The notes under the pieces: generated by a model
The model's database searches: none
What the model was told of the DNA's origin: nothing
What the model saw: the letters and a program-made list of their open reading frames with translations, nothing else
NCBI GenBank assembly: GCA_016182705.1
Contig: JACPGA010000025.1
Location: 1-10,996 of the forward strand
DNA: 10,996 nucleotides
Source: Deltaproteobacteria bacterium
Lineage (GTDB): Bacteria; Desulfobacterota; GWC2-55-46
Reading direction: 5' to 3'
Part shown: positions 1-8,596 of the stretch, in pieces
How the letters are laid out: every line of letters starts with the position of its first letter
Numbering within the stretch: the first letter of the stretch is position 1
Made by a program: the position numbers and the translations under genes

Positions 1-479
1 ACCTCATAGGCCATCTCAAGCGTGAAATAGAGCTTTTCAAGGACCTCATCTGCGTATTGCACAGGGAGACCGAGTGCATAGTGGGGCGGGACTACAAGGG
101 GCTCTATGAGACTGTAAGTCAAAAAGAGCACCTGGCAATGAGGATACACGCGGCTACAGAGGCGAGGCAGCCTCTTTTGAAAGAAGGCATGGCTGCATTC
201 GGGGCCGCGCCAGCGCGGGAAGTGAACCTTACTTCCCTGATAGAGCTGGCCACGGCTTCGGCTCCTGTTCTTGAAGAATGCCAGAAGACATTATTTTCCC
301 TTACTTCCACCATAAAAGAGATAAACGGGCTCAACAGCCTCATTATTGAAAGTTCCATGGCGAACGTTGCCAAGACCCTCGGTTTCCTCGGGAACTTCAT
401 GCAGCCGAGCACGTACAAGGCGACAGGCTCTTTCGACGGCTTTGCCGTCAAGGGCTCGCGCTTTTCAGAGGGGGCATAA
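1..479 (+). CDS. flgN: FlgN-like flagellar export chaperone (5' end cut by window)
   Basis: The reading frame is open from base 3, so the true start lies outside the window; 158 residues are visible, close to the full length usual for FlgN (about 140-160). FlgN is a cytoplasmic type III chaperone that binds the C-terminal helices of FlgK and FlgL and delivers them to the flagellar export gate. The visible protein is mostly helical and charged. Its N-terminal pattern fits FlgN: a helix rich in E/L/K, then 'LHRETECIVGRDYKGL', then 'SQKEHLAMRI' and an R..LL segment. A TTG at 57 could be called as a start, but the matching pattern continues upstream of it, so I treat it as internal. The stop is 2 bases before flgK and the flgK ribosome binding site lies inside this gene's end, which supports a flgN-flgK-flgL operon. 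Sequence conservation in this family is low, so the assignment leans partly on context. Confidence 0.78.
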   Translation, partial: LIGHLKREIELFKDLICVLHRETECIVGRDYKGLYETVSQKEHLAMRIHAATEARQPLLKEGMAAFGAAPAREVNLTSLIELATASAPVLEECQKTLFSLTSTIKEINGLNSLIIESSMANVAKTLGFLGNFMQPSTYKATGSFDGFAVKGSRFSEGA

Positions 480-481
480 TC

Positions 482-2119
482 ATGTCTACCCTTAACGGCA
501 TATTCGACATAGCAAAGACAGCCCTTCAGGCCAACCAGAAGGCGATAAACGTAACCTCCCATAATATAGCGAACGCGAATACGGCCGGGTACACGAGGCA
601 GCGGATCGTCCTTGAGACGATGAACCCCGTGAACTTCGGGGGCCAGTTCTTTGGAACCGGCGTGGATGTAGCGTCTGTGGAGCGCGTATACGACAGCTTT
701 CAGACGATACAGCTCCGGGACTCTCAATCAGCTCTTTCAAGGTTCGAGACAAGGGGGCAGCACCTCGCGGGCCTGGAATCCATACTGAATGACTTTGACG
801 GCTCGGGTCTTTCCACAAGGCTGGACGCTTTTTTCAATTCCGCGGCTGACGTGGCGGCAAACCCCTCTGCCTACGGGGAGAGGGCCGCGATGCTTTCCAA
901 CGCGCGGGTCCTTTCTGACACTTTCAATCACGCCGCAACCAACCTGGACCGCAATCTCGCGAGCGTAAACTCCCAGATAGAGCATAAGGTCGCCGATATA
1001 AACGGCCTCGCTGAAAGGATAGCGGGCTACAACGCCCAGATATCCGCGGTTGAGCTTTCAGGCACGTCCGCGAACGACTTGAGGGACAAGCGGGATATCC
1101 TCCTTGAGGAGCTTTCCGGGATAGTCGATATAAATGTAACGGAAAACGATATCGGGCAGGTCGATGTCTATGTGGGCGGCTCTTTTATCGTTGCCGCCAA
1201 CAAGACCGCCACGCTTTCGGTGCGGCAAGACCCCAGAGACCCTGAAGCCTGGAGCCTCGTGCTCAACGGCGGCACGATAAACAACAGGATAACCGGCGGC
1301 AGCCTCAAGGGCGACCTCGAAGGCATAGCCTATTACAAAGACGCGAAGGAGCGCATAAACCTCCTGTCAGCTTCGATTGTCAAGGAAGTAAACCTCCAGC
1401 ACGCCCAGGGTTACGGGCTTGACGGCTCCACAGGGGCGGATTTCTTCTCGCCGCTTTCCGTCTACGCCAACGCCAGCAGCCTGAATACCGGCGGGGCGGC
1501 CATAACCAGCGGCGTGGTAACAGACTTGAGCTCCCTTACCCTCGACGATTATGAGATAAGGTTTTCAGGGCCCGGGGCCTACAATGTCGTCAACCTCAAT
1601 ACCGACTCGGTGGTCTCGAACGGAGCCTACACTTCCGGGGCAGCGATAACGTTCGACGGACTGAGCGTCATCGTAACAGACAGCTCCAGGGCCCCGCAGG
1701 CAGGCGACAGGTTTGTCGTGAGCGCCACAAAGAACGCGGCCGCTGAGATGGAAGTCGCTCTGAGCGACCCGAGAAAGATAGCCGCTTCAGCCACTCCCAC
1801 GGGCCTGCCCGGCGACAATACAAACGCGCTGGCCATAGCGGACTTGAGGGACGGATCGCTCATAGGGAACACGACCTTCGGCCAGTTCTATAACAGCATA
1901 GTCACGGACCTTGGCACGGCTGCCAATGACGCGAGAATAAATTATGAGGCCCAGAGCAACTTCACGCAGGAACTGAGGGCGGCGAAGGAAACCGTATCAG
2001 GCGTGTCCATCGAGGAAGAGGCGATAAACCTCGTAAAGCTGCAGAGGGCTTACGAGGCGGCCGCCAAGGTCATGAGCACCGTCGACCAGATGATGGATAC
2101 GATTCTGAGGCTGAGGTAG
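482..2119 (+). CDS. flgK: Flagellar hook-associated protein 1 (HAP1)
   Basis: This 545-residue protein forms the first ring of the hook-filament junction and is exported through the flagellar type III apparatus, so no Sec signal is expected or seen. The N-terminus carries the rod/hook-family D0 signature: 'ALQANQKAINVTSHNIANA' followed by NTAGYTRQR (about residues 15-41). The C-terminus has the matching D0 helix, with 'EEAINLVKLQRAYEAAAKVM' and DQMMDTILRLR. The middle (about 330-440), rich in Gly, Ser and Thr, is the variable exposed domain. Length is normal for FlgK (about 450-640). The ATG at 482 follows GAGGGGG (468-474) with 7 bases between. It starts 2 bases after flgN and ends 4 bases before flgL. 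I see no internal disruption. Confidence 0.97.
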   Translation: MSTLNGIFDIAKTALQANQKAINVTSHNIANANTAGYTRQRIVLETMNPVNFGGQFFGTGVDVASVERVYDSFQTIQLRDSQSALSRFETRGQHLAGLESILNDFDGSGLSTRLDAFFNSAADVAANPSAYGERAAMLSNARVLSDTFNHAATNLDRNLASVNSQIEHKVADINGLAERIAGYNAQISAVELSGTSANDLRDKRDILLEELSGIVDINVTENDIGQVDVYVGGSFIVAANKTATLSVRQDPRDPEAWSLVLNGGTINNRITGGSLKGDLEGIAYYKDAKERINLLSASIVKEVNLQHAQGYGLDGSTGADFFSPLSVYANASSLNTGGAAITSGVVTDLSSLTLDDYEIRFSGPGAYNVVNLNTDSVVSNGAYTSGAAITFDGLSVIVTDSSRAPQAGDRFVVSATKNAAAEMEVALSDPRKIAASATPTGLPGDNTNALAIADLRDGSLIGNTTFGQFYNSIVTDLGTAANDARINYEAQSNFTQELRAAKETVSGVSIEEEAINLVKLQRAYEAAAKVMSTVDQMMDTILRLR

Positions 2120-2123
2120 GCGG

Positions 2124-2717
2124 ATGAGGATAACCCAGAACCTTTCTTATGACGCGTACGTGAACGACCTCATGAAGCGCCAGGAAGCCATATACAGGCT
2201 GAACAGGCAGATGGCTACCGGGCACAAGGTCAACTCGGCCTCTGACAATCCGGCAAGCGCTCATGCCATTCTGACCTCGAAGTCGCTTTTGTCGTCCATA
2301 GACCAGTATGACAAGAACGCTGATTTCGGGCTGGCGGCCCTGAGCTTCACCGAGACAGCCCTGGACAGGACAAAGGACGCGCTTACAAGGCTTCAGGAGC
2401 TCGCGGTCACGGCTGCAACGGGACTGGCAAGCGCGGAGTCGAGGAACCTCATAAAATCAGAGGTGGATAACCTGCGCGACGAGCTTATTCACCTGGGCAA
2501 CTCGAACTTCGAGGGCAGGTATGTTTTTGCCGGGTACAAAACAGACGCCGCGGCGTTTGACGCTTCCGGGGCTTTTCAGGGAGACGCGAACACCCAGCAA
2601 TTGAAGATAAGCCCTTCGGGGTCTATCGGCATCAGCGTGAACGGGGGCGAGGTCTTCAGGGGCACTGCCGGGGGAGTGGACATACTCCAGACAGTGTCCG
2701 CTGGAGAATTCGTTTAA
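2124..2717 (+). CDS. flgL: Flagellar hook-associated protein 3 (HAP3), N-terminal part; frame broken near 2700
   Basis: FlgL is the second junction protein, linking FlgK to the flagellin filament. The ATG at 2124 follows GAGG (2113-2116) with 7 bases between. The N-terminus is typical: MRITQNLSYDAYVNDL, then LNRQMATGHKVNSASDNPAS (the flagellin-like D0/D1 helix), then an 'RTKDALTRLQELAV' helix and NFEGRYVFAGYKT, a common FlgL motif. After GGVDILQTVSAG the frame reads EFV and stops at 2715-2717, giving 197 residues where FlgL usually has about 290-300. The missing C-terminal D0/D1 helices are encoded directly downstream in the +1 frame (separate entry). So the protein made from this frame alone would lack the helices needed for export and assembly. 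Possible explanations are a real deletion-frameshift mutation, an assembly or sequencing error, or recoding. Identity is certain; whether the gene is intact is not. Confidence 0.9.
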   Translation: MRITQNLSYDAYVNDLMKRQEAIYRLNRQMATGHKVNSASDNPASAHAILTSKSLLSSIDQYDKNADFGLAALSFTETALDRTKDALTRLQELAVTAATGLASAESRNLIKSEVDNLRDELIHLGNSNFEGRYVFAGYKTDAAAFDASGAFQGDANTQQLKISPSGSIGISVNGGEVFRGTAGGVDILQTVSAGEFV

Positions 2718-2946
2718 CCAGGTCTCGTCGTCGGTCTCCGACATAGGAGGAAGGATATCAAGGCTGAACGCGGCCAAGGAGGACTTCTCGGCATACAGGC
2801 TCGAGGTGAAGATCAAGATATCCGATATGGAGGACGCCGATATAACTACTCTCATATCTGACCTCAAGTCCAACCAGGTGGCACTCGAGGCCGCGCTCGC
2901 GTCGGCTGGCAAGGTGTTCAGCATGAATATATTCGATTATCTTTAA
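2701..2946 (+). pseudogene. flgL: C-terminal remainder of FlgL, in the +1 frame relative to the 5' part
   Basis: Reading from 2701, 81 codons run to a TAA at 2944-2946. The translation starts LENSFNQVSSSVSDIGGRIS and ends with DITTLISDLKSNQVALEA, GKVFSMNIFDYL. This is the characteristic end of FlgL/flagellin-type proteins (D1 helix, then D0 helix ending near 'xxSLxDYL'). No good start codon or ribosome binding site precedes it: the first in-frame ATG (2827) would leave only about 39 residues, so it is not an independent gene. Compared with a normal FlgL, about 25 residues (a D1 helical segment after 'ILQT') are absent at the junction. The simplest event is a deletion of 3n+2 bases (around 75-85). 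Confidence 0.82.
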
Positions 2947-2998
2947 GAATAGGCTGCATCTAAAAAGTAGTTATTTTTTTGAAATCAAGGAAGGGCGG

Positions 2999-3044
2999 AA
3001 ATAAAAAGCGCAGCATATATGAAAATATGTGAGCATTTTTATTT
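2999..3044 (+). terminator. Imperfect AT-rich stem-loop after flgL; possible terminator
   Basis: The outer arms AAATAAAAA (2999-3007) and TTTTTATTT (3036-3044) are exact reverse complements. The inner arms CATAT (3014-3018) and ATATG (3025-3029) pair around the loop ATGAAA. The six bases between on each side pair only partly (GC with GC). On transcription the right arm provides a U-rich tract, so the structure could end or attenuate the flgN-flgK-flgL message before csrA. The stem is AT-rich and therefore weak, so it might instead be an mRNA-stability or leader element of csrA. Confidence 0.35.
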
Positions 3045-3048
3045 ATGC

Positions 3049-3066
3049 CCTGACAAAGAGGTCAGG
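3049..3066 (+). repeat. Perfect 6-bp inverted repeat in the csrA leader
   Basis: CCTGAC (3049-3054) and GTCAGG (3061-3066) are perfect reverse complements around a 6-base loop AAAGAG. No T-run follows directly (AAAACGAAC comes next), so it is unlikely to be an intrinsic terminator. It lies about 50 bases before the csrA start, directly after the AT-rich stem-loop. GTCAGGA at 3061-3067 also contains a GGA that CsrA could touch. It could be a leader RNA element or a dyad operator; nothing in the sequence decides between them. Confidence 0.45.
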
Positions 3067-3095
3067 AAAACGAACAATTTTTAGAGGTAGCCGAC

Positions 3096-3109
3096 TGCCA
3101 GGGAGGGCA
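3096..3109 (+). promoter_or_regulatory. csrA ribosome binding site in a hairpin loop; candidate CsrA autoregulatory site
   Basis: TGCC (3096-3099) and GGCA (3106-3109) pair to form a 4-bp stem with hexaloop AGGGAG (3100-3105). The Shine-Dalgarno run GGGAGGG (3101-3107) lies in the loop and on the 3' arm, 7 bases before the ATG at 3115. CAGGGA (3099-3104) matches the CARGGA core of the known CsrA binding consensus, and CsrA typically binds GGA held in a hairpin loop over a ribosome binding site. Negative autoregulation of csrA translation is therefore plausible, but the short stem keeps this a prediction. Confidence 0.5.
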
Positions 3110-3114
3110 AAAAA

Positions 3115-3342
3115 ATGCTTGTTTTGACAAGGAAGTCAGGCGAAGGCATAAGGATAGGCGAGGACATCAAGGTAGTCATCGTCGAGGTGAAAGACAACCA
3201 GGTGAAGCTCGGCATCCAGGCTCCGAACGCCTGCCCGGTCCACAGGGAAGAGGTATACCTCCGGATACAGGATGAGAACATCCGGGCCGCGGGGCTGCCG
3301 AGCCAGATAGCCGACACACTGAAGGGGTTCAGGAAAAAATGA
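3115..3342 (+). CDS. csrA: CsrA/RsmA carbon storage regulator, RNA-binding translational regulator
   Basis: This 75-residue homodimeric RNA-binding protein binds GGA motifs in mRNA leaders and usually blocks ribosome access. The sequence is canonical: MLVLTRKSGEGIRIGEDIKV at the start (L4 and R6 in the first strand, which helps form the RNA-binding surface), then NQVKLGIQAP, then the second RNA-binding strand VHREEVYLRIQ with conserved R44. The extended C-terminal tail (to residue 75) resembles the longer CsrA proteins of FliW-encoding bacteria such as Bacillus subtilis, where the C-terminal region contacts FliW; CsrA of FliW-lacking enterics is shorter (61 residues). Residue 40 is Cys, where acidic or small residues are more usual. 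The stop overlaps the fliW start by 4 bases (ATGA), so the two are probably translationally coupled. Placement right after flgK-flgL points to flagellar rather than central-carbon control. Confidence 0.98.
   Translation: MLVLTRKSGEGIRIGEDIKVVIVEVKDNQVKLGIQAPNACPVHREEVYLRIQDENIRAAGLPSQIADTLKGFRKK
3319..3332 (+). promoter_or_regulatory. Small hairpin at the csrA-fliW junction
   Basis: CTGAA (3319-3323) and TTCAG (3328-3332) form a perfect 5-bp inverted repeat around the loop GGGG. The 3' arm runs into AGGA (3331-3334), the only well-placed Shine-Dalgarno-like sequence for fliW (ATG at 3339). Folding would partly hide that site, and translation of the end of csrA would open it. This fits translational coupling, but a 5-bp repeat inside a gene can also arise by chance. 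Confidence 0.3.
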
Positions 3343-3791
3343 ACACAGCGGAAAAACCGGTATCAGCAGTATGCTTCAAGACGAGCCGTTTCGGCGACAT
3401 CTCGGTTGCCGGAGAGAAAATAATCAGTTTTGTTCAGGGAGTGCCGGGGTTCGAGAAGCTCCGGCGGTTTATCCTGATAGACCACGACGCCGATGGCGTA
3501 TTCAGGTGGCTTCAGGCCGTGGACGACCCGGCGGTCGCGTTCCTCATGACAGACCCGAACCAGTTCAGGCCCGAGTACGCGGTGCCTCTCAGAAAGGCCG
3601 ACGCGGAAGGGCTCGGGGTGAAAGACCCCCAGAGCCTAATAACTCTTGTGATGGTCTGCGTCTCGCAGGACACCAGGGAGCTGAGCCTTAACCTCAAGGG
3701 GCCGGTCGTTTTTAATGCCGACAATATGAAAGCCATCCAGTGCGTCCTCGATAAAGAGGACTATCCTTCCAACTTCTCCATCAAGATGTAA
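3339..3791 (+). CDS. fliW: FliW flagellar assembly factor, CsrA antagonist
   Basis: This 150-residue cytoplasmic protein has the family's usual length. In other bacteria FliW binds either flagellin or CsrA: when flagellin is exported, freed FliW captures CsrA allosterically and so allows more flagellin translation. Diagnostic features are FGDISV near the start, the 'IISFVQGVPGFEKLRRFILI' segment (about 28-47), FRWLQAVDDPAVAFLMTDP (about 55-73), a Y.VPL strand, then LVMVCVS with a late LNLKGPVVFNADNMKAIQ and DYPSNFSI near the C-terminus. The ATG at 3339 overlaps the csrA stop (ATGA). AGGA at 3331-3334 is a close-spaced ribosome binding site. The gene is followed by a strong hairpin, so csrA-fliW probably ends a transcription unit. 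Confidence 0.97.
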   Translation: MNTAEKPVSAVCFKTSRFGDISVAGEKIISFVQGVPGFEKLRRFILIDHDADGVFRWLQAVDDPAVAFLMTDPNQFRPEYAVPLRKADAEGLGVKDPQSLITLVMVCVSQDTRELSLNLKGPVVFNADNMKAIQCVLDKEDYPSNFSIKM

Positions 3792-3797
3792 GCCAGA

Positions 3798-3821
3798 GGG
3801 GAGGCCCGAAAAGGCCTCCCC
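3798..3821 (+). terminator. Strong 9-bp hairpin just after fliW
   Basis: GGGGAGGCC (3798-3806) and GGCCTCCCC (3813-3821) pair perfectly around the loop CGAAAA, starting 7 bases after the fliW stop. The GC-rich stem is what an intrinsic terminator needs, but the downstream bases (AGGCAAAATTATCC) lack a proper U-tract. It may work with Rho, act as an RNA 3'-end stabiliser, or terminate weakly. Its place before a new promoter region supports an end-of-operon role. Confidence 0.6.
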
Positions 3822-6307
<2,486 letters not shown>

Positions 6308-6329
6308 AGTCAGGGAAAGGAGACAGATG

Positions 6330-6512
6330 ATGCCTAAATTCGTATGCAGAAAATGCTCCAGGGAATTCTGGGGTTGGGGAGTAAACCACATGTACAGGGC
6401 AGGAAAACGTCTCGTGTGCCCGGACTGTGATGGTGTGCTCGTGGAAAAAAAGGAAAAGCTCGCTGTCCCGGATCTGGCGGACGGGTTCTTCGATGGACCG
6501 GAAGCGGCCTGA
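6330..6512 (+). CDS. Small CxxC/CxxC zinc-ribbon-like protein, function unknown
   Basis: This 60-residue protein has two cysteine pairs: C6-x2-C9 (FVCRKCSREF) and C30-x2-C33 (LVCPDCDGVL), 20 residues apart. This is a typical four-Cys zinc ribbon spacing. Between them is an unusual aromatic run, FWGWGVNHMYRAGKR; the C-terminal half is short, charged and acidic (VEKKEKLAVP, then DGFFDGPEAA). There is no signal peptide or membrane segment. I chose ATG 6330 because AAGGAG (6317-6322) is 7 bases upstream; the adjoining ATG at 6327 (4-base spacing) is an alternative that adds one Met. It sits 22 bases after pseC and its end overlaps the next gene by 20 bases, so it is embedded in the operon. I do not recognise the family. 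It could bind a metal, RNA or a partner enzyme; no function should be assumed. Confidence 0.7.
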   Translation: MPKFVCRKCSREFWGWGVNHMYRAGKRLVCPDCDGVLVEKKEKLAVPDLADGFFDGPEAA

Positions 6513-7551
6513 GGGGCCATACAGGGCCGCGGTAATAGGCTGCGGCAGGGTCGCCTGGATGCTGGAGGACGACCCGCTTGAGAAAAAGCCCTGCACTCAC
6601 ACGGGGGCTTACATGGAGCTTGCAAGGATGGGTAAAGTCCAGGTCACGGCGGCCTCCGACATAGACCCGGCAAGGCTCCGTGAGTTCGGCAAAAGGTACG
6701 GAGTTGAAAAACTGTACCTTGATTACAGGGAGATGCTCTTGCAGGAAAGGCCGGAAATAGTCAGCATATGCGCCTGGGCGCCGGAAAGGGCGGCGATGGT
6801 GATCGATGCCGCGGGGGCCGGGGTAAAGGGCATCTGGTGCGAAAAGGCTATCGCCACCTCCATGGATGAGGGAAAGGCGATTGTCGAGGCCGCAGGCAAA
6901 AACGGCGCTGAGATGGTCGTCTCGCACATGAGACGGTGGAGCCCTGAGTACGCGAAGGCAAAAGAGATTATAGAGAACGGCGGAATAGGCGTACTCCAGT
7001 CCATCACGAGCCACTTCAGCGGAAGCTTTATACATACCGGCACTCACGCCTTTGACGTCCTCCGCTGGTTTGGCGGGGATATCGAGTGGGTAGAAGGAAC
7101 TCTTGAAGATGCAACAGGCACACTTCCCTGGGATGTCGCTGACGACAGGGGAGGTCGGGCTTTCTTAAAATTCAAAAACGGCGTTCACGGCGCGGTCTTC
7201 GCTGAGTCTAAAGGTTATTTTTTCTTCGAGTTCGACGTGGTCGGGAGCCACGGCAGGATACGGATAGGCAACAACGACCTGCTTGAATATTACAGGCCTT
7301 CCGCGAGCACGCATTATACCGGCTTCAAGGAGCTCTACAAAGTTGAGTTCCCGGAATATGAAGAGGCCAACATCTGGACCGGGGCGCTTACCAACCTTAT
7401 TGACGCGATTGAAGGCCGGGTGAGCAACAGGAACGGGCCTGAAGACGGACTGGCCGCTCTCGAAGCGGCCCTCGCGGTGCACGAATCGCACAGAAGGGGC
7501 GGCAAAGTGTATCTTCCGCTCGAATCCAGATTGAAGATAAGGAGCAGATGA
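6493..7551 (+). CDS. Gfo/Idh/MocA-family NAD(P)-dependent oxidoreductase, probably acting on a sugar
   Basis: The 352-residue length is normal for the family. An N-terminal Rossmann fold starts with AAVIGCGRVA (G16, G18 in the dinucleotide loop) and continues with VTAASDIDPARLREFGKRYG (acidic end of strand 2), then 'EIVSICAWAPERA'. The usual EKP motif appears as CEKAIATS, keeping the catalytic-type lysine (K118) but with Ala for Pro. The second domain has HTGTHAFDVLRWFGG (H185, D188), the family's usual GxHxxD block. Members oxidise or reduce sugar hydroxyl/keto groups; WbpB in ManNAc3NAcA synthesis is one precedent for pairing with an aminotransferase. An earlier in-frame ATG at 6427 adds 22 unrelated residues, so I prefer 6493, although its ribosome binding site is weak. 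That weakness and the 20-base overlap suggest coupling to the zinc-ribbon gene. The substrate is unknown. Confidence 0.85.
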   Translation: MDRKRPEGPYRAAVIGCGRVAWMLEDDPLEKKPCTHTGAYMELARMGKVQVTAASDIDPARLREFGKRYGVEKLYLDYREMLLQERPEIVSICAWAPERAAMVIDAAGAGVKGIWCEKAIATSMDEGKAIVEAAGKNGAEMVVSHMRRWSPEYAKAKEIIENGGIGVLQSITSHFSGSFIHTGTHAFDVLRWFGGDIEWVEGTLEDATGTLPWDVADDRGGRAFLKFKNGVHGAVFAESKGYFFFEFDVVGSHGRIRIGNNDLLEYYRPSASTHYTGFKELYKVEFPEYEEANIWTGALTNLIDAIEGRVSNRNGPEDGLAALEAALAVHESHRRGGKVYLPLESRLKIRSR

Positions 7552-7552
7552 A

Positions 7553-8596
7553 ATGAGGAGCACGATAAAGATAGCGGGAAGAGCGGTCGGAACAGGGTAC
7601 CCGACTTATGTCATAGCTGAGATAGGTTCTAACCATGACTCTGACCTGGAAAAGGCAAAAGAGATAATAAGGGCCGCCAAATACGCTGGCGCTGACGCGG
7701 TAAAATTCCAGTCGTTCACGGCTGAGGGCCTCCTGAACCCCTTGAGGCCTGACAGCGACGGCAAGTGGGCCGCACACCCGGCTTACCCAGTAATCGAACG
7801 CCTCACAGTGCCGGAAGAATGGCACGAGCTGCTTTTTCAATACTGCGCCTCTGTCGGCATAACATTTCTTTCGGCCCCATTTGACGAGGGCAGGGCAGAG
7901 CTGCTCAACGAGATAGGCGTCCCGGCCTTCAAGCTCGCCTCCGGCGAGCTGACGAACGAGCCGCTGTTAAAGCAGGTGGCTTCGTACGGCAAGCCAGTAA
8001 TACTTTCGACCGGAGCCGCTTACCTCGACGAGGTCAGAAGAGCGGTTGAGGTCATACTCGAACAGAAGAACTTCGAGGCGGCCCTCCTCCACTGCGCATC
8101 GCTTTATCCGCCGAAGTACGAAGACATGAACATCATGGCAATGACGTCTCTTGCAAGGGAGTTCGGCTGCCCGGTCGGGTTTTCCGACCACACGCCCGGA
8201 AACACGGTGGCAACCGCGGCCGTCGCGCTCGGCGCGTCGATAATCGAAAAGCACATAACACTCGACAGGAAGCTCAATGGGCCTGACCACCCCTACGCGA
8301 TGGAAGTCGAGGAATTCAAGTTCATGGTCTCTGAGATAAGGAACCTCGAGAAGGCCCTCGGCGACGGGGTGAAAAAGCCCTCGGAAAGCGAGATGGCCGA
8401 AAGGGTCGGCGCCAGGAGGTCTATTTACGCCAGGACCGACATCCACAGGGGTGAAGTCATAACGTCGGACATGGTAAAGCTTGTCCGCCATGCCTACGGC
8501 CTCGAGCCAAGAGACCTGGGCGGGATAATCGGAAAGACCGCGCTCCGCGACCTTGTGAAGGACATGCCGGTCCAGAGGGAGGACATATGCGCTTAA
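7553..8596 (+). CDS. Nonulosonic acid synthase, NeuB/PseI/SpsE family
   Basis: The family condenses phosphoenolpyruvate with a 6-carbon N-acetyl amino sugar to make a 9-carbon nonulosonic acid (sialic, legionaminic or pseudaminic acid). The 347-residue protein has the two expected domains. The TIM barrel carries IAEIGSNHD (E23, H28), GADAVKFQSF (K51, Q53), FKLASGELTN (K127, E132), LLHCASLYPP, FSDHTPG (H213) and IIEKHITLD (E232, K233, H234); H213 and H234 correspond to metal ligands in NeuB. A C-terminal SAF antifreeze-like domain covers about 284-347. The substrate-side motif GPDHPYAME looks more like NeuB/LegI/SpsE enzymes than PseI, where I would expect a G(V/P)DSAFS-type sequence. Since pseB and pseC are upstream, pseI by pathway is possible, so I leave the symbol open. 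ATG 7553 has AAGGAG (7539-7544) with 8-base spacing and starts 1 base after the previous stop. Confidence 0.92.
   Translation: MRSTIKIAGRAVGTGYPTYVIAEIGSNHDSDLEKAKEIIRAAKYAGADAVKFQSFTAEGLLNPLRPDSDGKWAAHPAYPVIERLTVPEEWHELLFQYCASVGITFLSAPFDEGRAELLNEIGVPAFKLASGELTNEPLLKQVASYGKPVILSTGAAYLDEVRRAVEVILEQKNFEAALLHCASLYPPKYEDMNIMAMTSLAREFGCPVGFSDHTPGNTVATAAVALGASIIEKHITLDRKLNGPDHPYAMEVEEFKFMVSEIRNLEKALGDGVKKPSESEMAERVGARRSIYARTDIHRGEVITSDMVKLVRHAYGLEPRDLGGIIGKTALRDLVKDMPVQREDICA

Noticed and set aside
57..59. TTG as the start of the flgN-like gene
   Set aside because: The frame is open to the window edge and the residues before it continue the helical FlgN pattern, so the real start is upstream of the window.
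1913..1929. Second sigma-54-like sequence TGGCACGGCTGCCAAT inside flgK
   Set aside because: The -12 element TTGC is missing and it lies within conserved coding sequence.
2979..3007. Sigma-70-like promoter before csrA: TTGAAA, 17 bases, TAAAAA
   Set aside because: The -10 matches only 4 of 6 positions and lies in an A/T-rich hairpin arm where such matches arise easily. Too weak to list as a feature.
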